Assembly (NCBI RefSeq): GCF_000238355.1
Contig: NZ_AHCA01000002.1
Span: forward strand, 248,001-312,000
Length of the DNA stretch: 64,000 nt
Source of the DNA: Pseudoalteromonas haloplanktis ATCC 14393
GTDB taxonomy: Bacteria > Pseudomonadota > Gammaproteobacteria > Enterobacterales > Alteromonadaceae
Direction of reading: 5' to 3'
Shown: piece after piece, positions 1 through 7,967 of the stretch
Numbering within the stretch: position 1 is the stretch's first letter
How the letters are laid out: each line of letters begins with the position of its first letter
Program-made: the position numbers and the translations under genes
Notes under the pieces: model-generated
What the model was told of the DNA's origin: nothing
Seen by the model: the letters and a program-made list of their open reading frames with translations, nothing else
Database searches by the model: none

Positions 1-1723
1 CTGTACTTGTTGCACCTTCTGCTGCACGTTGCGCTTGTGAATTTACAGTGCCAGGAATTATGTAGCCAGGATCCGCTTGCGCTACATTATCTTGCTCAAT
101 TGTATACAGCGCAAGATTGGTATGAAACATATCATCTAAGAAGCTGCTTTTAAGACCCGCTTCATAACTTTTACCTTCAATTGGCGCTAAAAAGTCACCA
201 TTTCGGTTTTGAGCACTTTGCGGTTTAAATATTTCTGTGTAACTAATATACACACGGTGGTTTTGCGTTAAATCATAAAGAGCACCAGTATATGGAATGA
301 AAACACCCGTATCGCCAAATTCAGTGTCAACACTGTAGTTGCTTCCTTTGCGCTCCCAGCTGGCTATTCGCCCACCGACAATGACTTTAAATGAATCACT
401 CATCGATAGCCTAGTAGCACCATACAGTCCTTTTTGCTCGGTATCCATGTCTACATCGACTATCTCTTCATCGCCCCAAGTTGGCTCTGCAAAACTGCCA
501 TCCCATTCAAAAAAGTTACCTACATCCGCAATATCACCAAGCGTTTCGTAAGATGTCGAGACAGTAGATTGATTGCTATATAAAGCACCTAGTACAAATT
601 CATGTTGTTGTGAAAAAAACGAATAATCACCTTTCAACTGAAAATCAATACTATCTTGATCGCTGTCGCCTTTACTTTTATAAAGAGAGCTACCGAGCCC
701 TTCGCCCGTTTCTTTATCAACAGTACCCCATAAATAAACTAGCTTTGACTCCTTCATATATTTGATTTTGTTGTAGTTAGCAACTAATTCCCAACCATTA
801 CTAAGTACATGGTTTAAATTAACGAACAAATTAGTGTTCTCTGTATCCCACTCACTCCAGTCTGTAGCTGTCGTTTTAGATATTTCCCAATCAGTTTTTG
901 TACCATCTGTATAAAAACCTGGGAGATTACCCCAGGTTGGTGAAGTAGGCGTATTCTTTTGATAACTTCCACCAAAACGTATGAGCGTATTTTCGGTTAA
1001 GTCAGCTTCAATAACTCCGTACAAGACTTTAGTTTCATCTTGGTATAAATCCATGTGGGAGTCGCTTTCTTCATATTTCGCCACTACCCGACCACGAACT
1101 GAACCAGAGTCATTCAGGCCTGTAGCTATATCAGCTTTGATCTCTCTGTTGTCCCAGCTACCAATTGCGGCACTCACATTTCCTGTTAGTTCAGTACTTG
1201 TTGCATGCTTTCTAACTAGGTTAATCGATGCAGACGGATCACCAACGCCAGTGAGTAAGCCCGTAGCGCCTCTAACAAACTCAACACGTTCGTAAATGGA
1301 AACATCGCTGATTGTTTCACCCGAATTAGCAGCCAGGCTCCACGCTATTGGCACTTCATCTATTTGGTAGTTACTAATTTCAAAACCACGAGAACTTAAA
1401 TTATTTCTTACATTATCAAATGCTTCAGATGACACACCTACAGCGCTGTTAACAGTATCGATTATTGTATCAAGTGCCTGATCTTGAATTTGCTGTTTGG
1501 TAATAACAGTAACTGATTGCGGTGTTTCACGCAGAGTTAAACCTAAGCCCGTCGCAGTATCAACGACTTCATTCACTGTAAATGAACCAGTAACAGTAAT
1601 TGTTTCAAGGCTGTCTTTTTCTGCCGATTTTATTGTGGTTGAGTCTTGAGCTAAAATCGGTGATGAAGTGACTATTAAAGAAATAGCAACGGATAAAGGT
1701 AATAATTTAAATGAATTAAGCAT
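1..1723 (-). CDS. TonB-dependent siderophore receptor (5' part; runs off the left edge)
   Basis: Outer-membrane receptor that imports ferric siderophore using TonB energy. I translated the minus strand from an ATG at 1723. It gives a Sec signal peptide (MLNSFKLLPLSVAISLIV, then a cleavage region ending SPILAQ), then a plug domain with ITVTGSFTVNE, an RETPQSVTVITKQQI stretch typical of the FpvA/FhuE/FoxA-like class, and YERVEFVRGATGLLTGVGDP. Barrel strands follow to the window edge, so the C-terminus is missing. About 574 residues are visible of a family that usually has 700-800. A Fur-like box lies about 85 bp upstream, which fits iron repression. The class is clear; the siderophore cannot be told from sequence. 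Confidence 0.9.
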   Translation of the reverse strand, partial: MLNSFKLLPLSVAISLIVTSSPILAQDSTTIKSAEKDSLETITVTGSFTVNEVVDTATGLGLTLRETPQSVTVITKQQIQDQALDTIIDTVNSAVGVSSEAFDNVRNNLSSRGFEISNYQIDEVPIAWSLAANSGETISDVSIYERVEFVRGATGLLTGVGDPSASINLVRKHATSTELTGNVSAAIGSWDNREIKADIATGLNDSGSVRGRVVAKYEESDSHMDLYQDETKVLYGVIEADLTENTLIRFGGSYQKNTPTSPTWGNLPGFYTDGTKTDWEISKTTATDWSEWDTENTNLFVNLNHVLSNGWELVANYNKIKYMKESKLVYLWGTVDKETGEGLGSSLYKSKGDSDQDSIDFQLKGDYSFFSQQHEFVLGALYSNQSTVSTSYETLGDIADVGNFFEWDGSFAEPTWGDEEIVDVDMDTEQKGLYGATRLSMSDSFKVIVGGRIASWERKGSNYSVDTEFGDTGVFIPYTGALYDLTQNHRVYISYTEIFKPQSAQNRNGDFLAPIEGKSYEAGLKSSFLDDMFHTNLALYTIEQDNVAQADPGYIIPGTVNSQAQRAAEGATST

Positions 1724-2164
1724 CTACATACTTTCCTAGAGGAAAAAGCAATTAGTTTAATTAACCAACTAATTAAAGAACAAAAGAATTAGGGGCGGCA
1801 TGTTAATACAAATGGTTTCCATTATCAACGTATAGATGTGTAAATAGTGCAAACAAAAGCGCTCTAAGTGCCTATTTTAAATACATATTTGTGAGAATAG
1901 AGCCTTGTAACTACGATGTTCGGCAGTACGGATTTTTTATGCATAAGCATTGAAAAAGCCCTGTAAAAGTGAACTTGATTAAATATTAAATTAATCTGCT
2001 GTACCGAGAGCTATACCTAACTACAAACGGTTTAATATACGTACCATCATTTCATCATCCAAACCTATAAAGTCCTCCGTCGCTGTGCCATAATCTAAAT
2101 AATTCATGAATTTAGTAACTTGGCGGTTTTTCAACCGTATCGAGCTAACTTAAAGGGTTTTTAC
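1724..2164. other. Intergenic region between divergent TonB receptor and sbcB
   Basis: About 440 bp without a credible gene. It separates the receptor (minus) from sbcB (plus). It contains the Fur-like box at 1808-1826 and a short perfect palindrome TTATGCATAA near 1937-1946 of unknown meaning. No RNA gene or terminator was recognised. Confidence 0.6.
1808..1826 (-). promoter_or_regulatory. Putative Fur box upstream of the TonB receptor
   Basis: Read on the minus strand, the 19-mer GATAATGGAAACCATTTGT matches the classical Fur consensus GATAATGATAATCATTATC at 13 of 19 positions, with the first seven bases and the central CATT intact. It sits about 85 bp before the receptor start, where a Fur operator is expected for a siderophore receptor gene. 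Assignment is by consensus matching only. Confidence 0.6.
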
Positions 2165-3610
2165 ATGGCTTATCAAGAGCAAAATCAAGCAACAATTTAT
2201 TGGCACGATTATGAGACGTGGGGAGCGAGCCCACAAAAGGATAAGCCCAGTCAGTTTGCGGGTATTCGTACCGATCTTGATCTAAATATTATTGGTGAGC
2301 CGTTAATTGAATATTGCAAACCGGTGGCTGATTATTTACCTCATCCTGAGGCGTGTTTGATCACTGGAATTACCCCGCAAGTAGCGATGAAAAAAGGTTT
2401 AGTGGAAGCTGAATTTATTGCCAAGATCCATGCTGAGTTTAGCGTACCTAATACTTGCGTAGCCGGTTATAATAGTATTCGTTTTGATGATGAAGTAAGC
2501 CGTTATAGCTTTTACCGCAACTTTTATGACCCATACGAGCGCGAATATAAAAATAATAACAGTCGCTGGGATATTATTGATTTAGTACGTGCTTGTTATG
2601 CGCTGCGCCCTGAGGGCATTGAATGGCCGCTCAAAGAAGATGGCAGCCCAAGCTTTAAGCTGGAGCATTTAACCGTTGCCAATGGCATTGAACACGCTGC
2701 GGCTCACGATGCACTTTCTGATGTAACCGCCACCATTGCCTTGGCTAAACTTATCAAAGAAAAGCAGCCTAAATTATATAACTTCTTTTTTAGTTTACGT
2801 GGTAAAAAAGCGCTCGCTGAGTTAGTTGATGTATTTAATATGACGCCGCTGGTACATACCTCATCGCGCATTCCTGCCACGCAAGGCTGTACCAGTTGGA
2901 TTGCACCGATGAGCTTTCATCCGACGAATAAAAATGCCGTGGTGTGTTTTAATTTAACCGAAGACCCACAAGTATTAATTGATTTATCAGTAGAAAAATT
3001 ACGTACCCGCCTTTACACAAAACGCAGCGAACTGGGTGAAGATGAACTGCCTGTTGGTTTAAAACTGGTGCACTTAAACAAATGCCCTATTTTGGCGCCA
3101 GCTAAAACGTTATTACCTGAAAATGCCGCCCGTTTAGGTATTGACCGCGAGCAATGTTTAAAAAACCTTGCCGTATTAAAAGCCAACCCAAGCCTTCGCG
3201 ATAAAGTCACTGAAGTATTTAACGACAAAGCCGATTACGGCAAAACCACTAACACGGATTACATGCTGTATGATGGCTTTACTAGCCATGCCGATAAAGC
3301 TAAGTTTGCCATTATTCGCGATGCCAGTCCTGAACAATTAGCGGGTATGAAGCTTGATTTTGAAGATAAGAAGTTTGATAACTTATTATTTAAGTATCGT
3401 GCGCGTAACTGGCCGCAATCGCTAAATCAGGATGAGCTTGATCAATGGCGTCAATACTGCCAAAACAAATTAATGCATGGTGAAGATCAACCGTCGATCA
3501 GCGCACAAGATTTTATGATCACTCTCGAAAACCTCGCCCATGAACATGACGATAATGAGAAGAACCTTACTATCCTCAAAGCGCTTTATAATTACGCACA
3601 GAGTATGTAA
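2165..3610 (+). CDS. sbcB: Exodeoxyribonuclease I (ExoI)
   Basis: Degrades single-stranded DNA 3' to 5' in mismatch repair and recombination. The 481-aa product carries every DEDDh active-site residue at the E. coli ExoI positions: D15 and E17 in HDYETWG, D108 in GYNSIRFDDE, H181 and D186 in HDALSDVT. The SH3-like and C-terminal ExoI domains follow at normal length. The reading frame is open further upstream to a TTG at 2120, but the ATG at 2165 behind an AAAGGG ribosome site aligns with the family and is chosen. The TAA stop lies inside the first unit of a heptamer repeat array. Confidence 0.97.
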   Translation: MAYQEQNQATIYWHDYETWGASPQKDKPSQFAGIRTDLDLNIIGEPLIEYCKPVADYLPHPEACLITGITPQVAMKKGLVEAEFIAKIHAEFSVPNTCVAGYNSIRFDDEVSRYSFYRNFYDPYEREYKNNNSRWDIIDLVRACYALRPEGIEWPLKEDGSPSFKLEHLTVANGIEHAAAHDALSDVTATIALAKLIKEKQPKLYNFFFSLRGKKALAELVDVFNMTPLVHTSSRIPATQGCTSWIAPMSFHPTNKNAVVCFNLTEDPQVLIDLSVEKLRTRLYTKRSELGEDELPVGLKLVHLNKCPILAPAKTLLPENAARLGIDREQCLKNLAVLKANPSLRDKVTEVFNDKADYGKTTNTDYMLYDGFTSHADKAKFAIIRDASPEQLAGMKLDFEDKKFDNLLFKYRARNWPQSLNQDELDQWRQYCQNKLMHGEDQPSISAQDFMITLENLAHEHDDNEKNLTILKALYNYAQSM

Positions 3611-3648
3611 GCGGTAAGCGGTAAGCGGTAAGCGGTAAGCGGTAAGCG
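3607..3648. repeat. Heptanucleotide tandem array, GTAAGCG x6
   Basis: Six perfect head-to-tail copies of GTAAGCG. The array begins in the sbcB stop codon region and ends before the terminator hairpin. One of four arrays in this window that have 7-bp units of different sequence. Confidence 0.95.
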
Positions 3649-3667
3649 GCTTGATGTTAATAAATAA

Positions 3668-3697
3668 AGCGCCTTAGTCAATATGATTTAAGGCGCT
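3668..3697. terminator. Bidirectional Rho-independent terminator
   Basis: Perfect 9-bp inverted repeat AGCGCCTTA / TAAGGCGCT with a 12-nt loop, located between the convergent sbcB and the minus-strand dehydrogenase. The minus-strand side is followed by a T-rich stretch (TTATTTATT), so it works best for the dehydrogenase gene. Confidence 0.75.
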
Positions 3698-3715
3698 AAG
3701 CTAAAATTAAAGCTA

Positions 3716-4597
3716 TTAATTTTTATGCAGTGCTTCAATACGCGCTAATAAGCTTGACGTATCATAGCGGCCGCCACCGAGGGCTTGTACATCAGCGTAG
3801 TATTGATCAACCGTTGCAGTCATCGGTAGCGTAGCGCCATTGTTTTTTGCTTCATCAAGGGCAATACCTAAGTCTTTACGCATCCAATCGACTGCAAAAC
3901 CAAATTCGTATTCACCCGCTAACATTGTTTTATGACGGTTCTCCATCTGCCAAGAGCCTGCCGCACCTTTTGCGATAGTCTCAATTACTTTTTCGCCATC
4001 AAGGCCTGCTTGCTTGGCAAAATGTAACCCTTCGGCTAAACCTTGCACAACACCTGCAATACAAATTTGATTCACCATTTTACATAATTGACCAGAGCCT
4101 ACCTCACCCAATAATTGGCTAAAGCGACTAAATGCCGCCATCACGGGTTGTACTTTTGCAAACACCGCAGCATCACCGCCAGCCATTACCGTGAGTACAC
4201 CATTTTCGGCCCCCGCTTGACCACCTGATACCGGCGCATCAATAAACGCGATGTTTTGTAATGCCGCCTTTGCAGACACTTCGCGTGCAACTTCAGCAGA
4301 CGTTGTAGTGTGATCCACTAATATAGTGCCATCAGCCATGCCAGTAAGCACACCATTTTCGCCATAAACCACTGAACGTAAGTCGTCATCATTACCTACG
4401 CACATAAACACTATATCCGCGCCTTTGGCTGCAAGTGCAGGGGTAAGTGCCACTTCGCCCGAATATTGCTGTGCCCATTGCTCTGCTTTGGCTGTAGTGC
4501 GGTTGTATACGGTAACAGTATGACCTGCATTAGCTAAGTGACCCGCCATTGGATAACCCATAACACCTAAACCGATAAACGAAACATTCATTGACAT
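3716..4597 (-). CDS. NAD(P)-dependent beta-hydroxyacid dehydrogenase (3-hydroxyisobutyrate dehydrogenase / tartronate semialdehyde reductase family)
   Basis: A 293-aa cytosolic oxidoreductase. The N-terminal Rossmann fold shows FIGLGVMGYPMAGHLANAGH (GxGxMG). The substrate signature DAPVSGGQAGAENGVL is near residue 120, and the catalytic lysine lies in GSGQLCKMVNQI near residue 170. The C-terminal all-helical dimerisation domain is complete. The family includes MmsB, GarR and the succinic/glyoxylate semialdehyde reductases, and the substrate cannot be chosen here because there is no valine-degradation or glycerate neighbour. Start ATG at 4597 has an AGGA ribosome site; MNV two codons later is also possible. 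Followed by a good terminator; appears monocistronic. Confidence 0.88.
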   Translation of the reverse strand: MSMNVSFIGLGVMGYPMAGHLANAGHTVTVYNRTTAKAEQWAQQYSGEVALTPALAAKGADIVFMCVGNDDDLRSVVYGENGVLTGMADGTILVDHTTTSAEVAREVSAKAALQNIAFIDAPVSGGQAGAENGVLTVMAGGDAAVFAKVQPVMAAFSRFSQLLGEVGSGQLCKMVNQICIAGVVQGLAEGLHFAKQAGLDGEKVIETIAKGAAGSWQMENRHKTMLAGEYEFGFAVDWMRKDLGIALDEAKNNGATLPMTATVDQYYADVQALGGGRYDTSSLLARIEALHKN

Positions 4598-4719
4598 AAA
4601 ACTGTCCTAATTCAGTGGTAACTTAAAAAGATACTTTGATTATCTCAACCGAATAGTAAAAAAGCGAATGAAAAAGTCTTCATTAAATTTCTTCATGGAC
4701 GGTTCACAGCAGGTACACT

Positions 4720-5241
4720 ATGGATAGCATCTATCAATTCAGCGCCCCACTTTATAACGGCGAGGATTTTTCTCTTAGCCAATTAAAAGGTAAAACCATT
4801 TTAATCGTTAATACCGCCAGTAATTGCAATTTTTCGGTGCAATTAGCTGCACTAGAAAAGCTGTATCAGCAATATAAAGCCAGTGGTTTTATTGTGCTGG
4901 CATTTCCGTGTAATCAGTTTGATTACAACGAGCCGATCGACAATGCTGATATTAAAGACTTTTACCAACAACAGTTTAATGTTAGTTTTCCGGTATTTAG
5001 TAAAGTAATGGTGAATGGCCCTGAGGCTCACCCGTTATTCAATTATCTAAAAGCTCACACCCGAGGAATTGCACAAAATCGTGCTATAAAATGGAATTTT
5101 ACCAAGTTTCTTATAAACTCTGAGGGACAGTTATCAGTTCGCTACGCACCGCGTACTAAACCCGAAACCTTAAAAATGGTGATAGAGAGTACCCTTAATG
5201 ACGCAAATGACAATAGCGCTTTTCAGTTCGCAGAAATATGA
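4720..5241 (+). CDS. Glutathione peroxidase family thiol peroxidase
   Basis: Thioredoxin-fold peroxidase that reduces hydroperoxides (BtuE/GPx family), 173 aa. The peroxidatic cysteine is Cys36 in NTASNCNFSVQ; the usual motif is NxASxCGxT, so the Gly and Thr after the Cys are changed to Asn and Ser. The LAFPCNQF box carrying the catalytic Gln and the WNF box (IKWNFTKFLI) carrying the catalytic Trp and Asn are present. It is a cysteine, not selenocysteine, enzyme. The 3' end overlaps ldhA by 44 bp in another frame, so the two are probably translationally coupled. Confidence 0.9.
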   Translation: MDSIYQFSAPLYNGEDFSLSQLKGKTILIVNTASNCNFSVQLAALEKLYQQYKASGFIVLAFPCNQFDYNEPIDNADIKDFYQQQFNVSFPVFSKVMVNGPEAHPLFNYLKAHTRGIAQNRAIKWNFTKFLINSEGQLSVRYAPRTKPETLKMVIESTLNDANDNSAFQFAEI

Positions 5242-6187
5242 TCAGGCGTCTTTTGATGCCTGTTTACTTAACTATACAGGCATTTCCATCAGCCACTTTG
5301 AACAAGCTCTCAATGAACAAAGTGCGCTTTTGTGTCAAGGCTTTAATGCCGTTTGTGTTTTTGTAAATGATGTAGTCAATGAGGCGGTAATAAAACACAT
5401 TGCCGCACTTGGTGTAACATCTATTTTACTACGCTGCGCAGGTTTTAATAACGTCGATTTAGCTGCCGCTAAAGCGCATAATATTAAAGTATGCCGCGTA
5501 CCGGCCTATAGTCCAGAAGCCGTTGCCGAACACTGCATCGCATTAATGCTCACGTTAAATCGTAAAACCCATAAAGCGTATAACCGTATTCGTGAAGATA
5601 ACTTTGATTTAAACGGTTTGCTTGGTTTTAACTTATTCAAAAAAACCATTGGTATTATTGGTTGTGGAAAAATTGGTCTTGCCTTAATAAATATTCTCAA
5701 TGGCTTTGGTGCCAATGTATTAGTGTGTGATCCTTATGCCGAACAAGGTGAGTATACACTTTGCGACCTTGATACATTATTAAGCCAAAGTGATGTGATC
5801 TCTTTACATTGCCCGCTTAACGACCAAACACATCACCTTATTAATGAGCACGCTTTTGCTAAAATGAAGCAAGGCGCAATGCTAATTAACACCTCCCGTG
5901 GCGCGCTCATTGACAGTAAAGCGTGTATTATTGCACTGAAAAATAAGCAACTCGGTTATTTAGGACTAGACGTTTACGAGCAAGAATCTGAACTATTTTT
6001 TAAAAACCGCAGCGACGAAATCATGCAAGACGATGTATTTTCACGCTTAGTGAGTTTTCCTAATGTGTTAGTCACCGGGCATCAAGGCTTTTTCACCAAA
6101 GAAGCCCTGAGCGAAATAGCCCAAACTACAATACAAAACGCCCATGAAATAGCCAATCAACTCCCTCTGCGTAATGAAGTGAAATGA
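5198..6187 (+). CDS. ldhA: D-lactate dehydrogenase (fermentative, NAD-dependent)
   Basis: Reduces pyruvate to D-lactate with NADH. The 329-aa product has the same length as E. coli LdhA and matches it throughout: RCAGFNNVDLAAAK, RVPAYSPEAVAEH, the nucleotide-binding GIIGCGKIGLALI (GxGxxG), SDVISLHCPL, the catalytic arginine in NTSRGALIDS, glutamate in LDVYEQESELFF and histidine in VTGHQGFF. The start lies within the end of the peroxidase gene, giving a 44-bp overlap and suggesting a two-gene unit. An internal ATG three codons on (MTIALFSS) is an alternative. A heptamer array begins 8 bp after the stop. Confidence 0.94.
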   Translation: MTQMTIALFSSQKYDQASFDACLLNYTGISISHFEQALNEQSALLCQGFNAVCVFVNDVVNEAVIKHIAALGVTSILLRCAGFNNVDLAAAKAHNIKVCRVPAYSPEAVAEHCIALMLTLNRKTHKAYNRIREDNFDLNGLLGFNLFKKTIGIIGCGKIGLALINILNGFGANVLVCDPYAEQGEYTLCDLDTLLSQSDVISLHCPLNDQTHHLINEHAFAKMKQGAMLINTSRGALIDSKACIIALKNKQLGYLGLDVYEQESELFFKNRSDEIMQDDVFSRLVSFPNVLVTGHQGFFTKEALSEIAQTTIQNAHEIANQLPLRNEVK

Positions 6188-6194
6188 GGTTCGG

Positions 6195-6265
6195 TGCTAG
6201 ATGCTAGATGCTAGATGCTAGATGCTAGATGCTAGATGCTAGATGCTAGATGCTAGATGCTAGAT
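6195..6265. repeat. Heptanucleotide tandem array, TGCTAGA x10
   Basis: Ten perfect copies of TGCTAGA plus one base, beginning 8 bp after the ldhA stop. The unit contains TAG, so the array stops translation in all three forward frames. It is the longest of the four heptamer arrays here. Confidence 0.96.
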
Positions 6266-6403
6266 TAAAAACCAGAGCAGAAAAAATCAACCAACTTAGC
6301 TTTGCTAAAGGCTGTTATTAATTAAAAGCGGCCATTGAAAAAGTTAAACTCGTTCCTGTTTTGATGAGTAGAATCCTAATCTTGTCCGATATCATTATTA
6401 ACA

Positions 6404-6422
6404 GCTGTATTGGTGCAAAATA
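6404..6422 (+). promoter_or_regulatory. NtrC-like half-site element shared with the narK promoter region
   Basis: GCTGTATTGGTGCAAAATA differs by one base from the element at 45265-45283 upstream of narK. The TTGGTGCA portion resembles the right half of the NtrC operator (TGCACC-N5-GGTGCA), but the left half is poor. It lies about 140 bp before the hypothetical gene at 6559. No sigma-54 promoter was found between them, so function is uncertain. Confidence 0.3.
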
Positions 6423-6558
6423 ACAAGCTTGATTCCGAGCTATTTTAATTACTTGTATACAAAAGTAATTATTGGTGAAATTATAAGAGTATGTAATATA
6501 TGCCGTTTGGGTGTGTTATAAACCACCAAAATGGTGTTCAGTAAGACGTAAGGCCCCC

Positions 6559-6981
6559 ATGAAACGACTGACCGACCTTAGCGGGAAAAACCTAAGTGTT
6601 ATCTCATTAGGACACAGCCAGCGTAAGGTTCATCCTGCTTGGAAAGACGATACTAATGACTGTTTTTTAATTTGCTACGAGCTGATATTTTCTTTTGAGG
6701 ATGGCAGTCATTATTTAGTCAAACCATGTGAGCTGGACCTTCCAGATAGATTCCCTGCTTTAGGACTGTCGATAGATCAGGTTAACTCTAGTCGTCCAAA
6801 GTCTGTATTTACTGCTTTTGAACAACCAAATAGAGTAGTAGGTATCGAACAGTCCGATTTTCTTGGCGAAGACACAATAAATCAATACTCTCTAATCTTG
6901 GATAATCAGCAGAGAATCATCATAAGACACGTATTTCCTCCAATGAGTATGGGAATAAAAATCGAGAATGGTAATGCTTAA
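6559..6981 (+). CDS. Hypothetical protein, 140 aa
   Basis: I do not recognise this family. The reading frame is open from 6511, but the ATG at 6559 (MKRLTDLSGKN) follows a TAAGG site and is the more credible start. The product is soluble, with no signal peptide or membrane segment. It contains an HPAWKDDTNDCFLICYEL stretch and alternating hydrophobic segments suggestive of a small beta-rich domain. Base composition is like that of its neighbours. It stands alone on the plus strand between the ldhA repeat array and a convergent minus-strand operon. An NtrC-like element upstream is the only regulatory hint. Confidence 0.6.
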   Translation: MKRLTDLSGKNLSVISLGHSQRKVHPAWKDDTNDCFLICYELIFSFEDGSHYLVKPCELDLPDRFPALGLSIDQVNSSRPKSVFTAFEQPNRVVGIEQSDFLGEDTINQYSLILDNQQRIIIRHVFPPMSMGIKIENGNA

Positions 6982-7013
6982 TCATATAGGCCCTTAAATA
7001 CGTCTACTTACAT

Positions 7014-7487
7014 TTACCGAATAGCGTTTACTTTATTTATCTTGTTGATCACACCTAAATCAAACAGTTGCTGCGTTGTAGACTTGAGCAATTGCGTTTC
7101 TTCAGACGTTCTATGCTCTTTAATAATTAAGTTTGCATAGCTAATTTGCAGCTTTTTTATTGCACGGCTTTTCTTTCTACAGTCAAAGCACTTAATCGCA
7201 TGTGCATCAATCCAAAATTTTAATTGTTCAAACCAGTATTGTTGCTCTTTCGCAAAAAATATAAATGCTCTGTGACAATCAACACAGTTCTCTTCTATAT
7301 CAATGTAGAGTTGCCTTGGATATACACTGTAACTTTGTTTTTCGGTTGCTGCGGGAATTGCTGTTTCTGGAAAACAGCGGACACTTTTATAGCGCCAATG
7401 GGCATTATCGATTTCTTGCTTTGTATAGCTATTACCTGAAGGAATTGGCTCGCTGCCATATAGCGGGTGGCTTACATATTTGGTCAT
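7014..7487 (-). CDS. Zinc-ribbon (zf-trcl-like) domain protein
   Basis: A 157-aa cytosolic protein. The middle shows YIDIEENCVDCHRAFIFFA near residues 60-80, then about 30 residues later IKCFDCRKKSRA. The two CxxC pairs and the F-x-F-x-A-x-E-Q-x-x-W spacing fit the small 'probable zinc-ribbon' family (zf-trcl). The rest is charged and helical. Its role is unknown; the family is poorly characterised. It starts 5 bp after the stop of the lipoyl-domain gene, so it is probably the last gene of an operon with that gene and the NSS transporter. Confidence 0.72.
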   Translation of the reverse strand: MTKYVSHPLYGSEPIPSGNSYTKQEIDNAHWRYKSVRCFPETAIPAATEKQSYSVYPRQLYIDIEENCVDCHRAFIFFAKEQQYWFEQLKFWIDAHAIKCFDCRKKSRAIKKLQISYANLIIKEHRTSEETQLLKSTTQQLFDLGVINKINKVNAIR

Positions 7488-7492
7488 GTTAG

Positions 7493-7897
7493 CTATTTCC
7501 CAAGCACAAAAAGGATAGCTAAAGCGCCGACTGCTAGAGCAATAATGAAACTTTTATTTAGTTTAGCCAACCAAGGAGAAGCAATAGCGTCTTTCTCTGA
7601 GCCATCTACTCGCGGTGGAAGCTGTTGAGCTGTGGGTAGTGCTGGCAGTTCGCTGTCGGCAAGCTGTTTTATAGTCATGACAACTTGCTCGCCAGTCACG
7701 GCATCACCATTGGCAATCGTTATATTCTCAATAATGCCACTGTAATCCGCCATAACTTCTAAAACGACTTTTTCAGTCTCAACATCAAATAGCACATCAC
7801 TGGCATAGACTAGCTGACCTTCACTAACATAAAGCTTTGCGATGTCTGCTGTGCGTATTGAGTCTGGAAAGACCGGTACTTTCACATCTATGTTCAT
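7493..7897 (-). CDS. Membrane-anchored biotin/lipoyl-domain protein
   Basis: A 134-aa protein made of one E2-type lipoyl domain and a C-terminal membrane anchor. Residues about 1-75 follow the lipoyl fold, with DVETEKVVLEVMADYSG holding the lysine expected to carry lipoate, then GIIENITIANGDAVTGEQ. A proline- and charge-rich linker leads to a hydrophobic tail (SFIIALAVGALAILFVLG) close to the C-terminus. No catalytic E2 domain follows. The ATG at 7897 behind AGGAGGAATT is chosen; the frame is open further upstream only because the heptamer array encodes AVSRQPS-like repeats. It is probably co-transcribed with the NSS transporter and the zinc-ribbon gene. Confidence 0.8.
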   Translation of the reverse strand: MNIDVKVPVFPDSIRTADIAKLYVSEGQLVYASDVLFDVETEKVVLEVMADYSGIIENITIANGDAVTGEQVVMTIKQLADSELPALPTAQQLPPRVDGSEKDAIASPWLAKLNKSFIIALAVGALAILFVLGK

Positions 7898-7924
7898 AAT
7901 TCCTCCTTGGATAAAACTAAAAAA

Positions 7925-7961
7925 CTGACGGCTGACGGCTGACGGCTGACGGCTGACGGCT
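7925..7961. repeat. Heptanucleotide tandem array, CTGACGG x5
   Basis: Five perfect copies of CTGACGG plus two bases, lying 7 bp beyond the stop codon of the minus-strand NSS transporter and 28 bp before the lipoyl-protein start. It creates a spurious N-terminal extension of the lipoyl gene frame. Confidence 0.95.
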
Positions 7962-7967
7962 AAATTA

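Larger units (their letters stand above)
6188..6558. other. Intergenic region with repeat array
   Basis: About 370 bp without a gene. It holds the TGCTAGA array (6195-6265) and a GCTGTATTGGTGCAAAATA element (6404-6422) almost identical to one before narK. No terminator or RNA gene was recognised in the rest. Confidence 0.6.

Noticed and set aside
6195..6265. CRISPR array
   Set aside because: Units are 7 bp, directly abutting, with no spacers and no cas genes.
6511..6558. N-terminal extension of the hypothetical gene (MCYKPPKWCSVRRKAP)
   Set aside because: No ribosome site before 6511, whereas TAAGG precedes the ATG at 6559. Not excluded absolutely.
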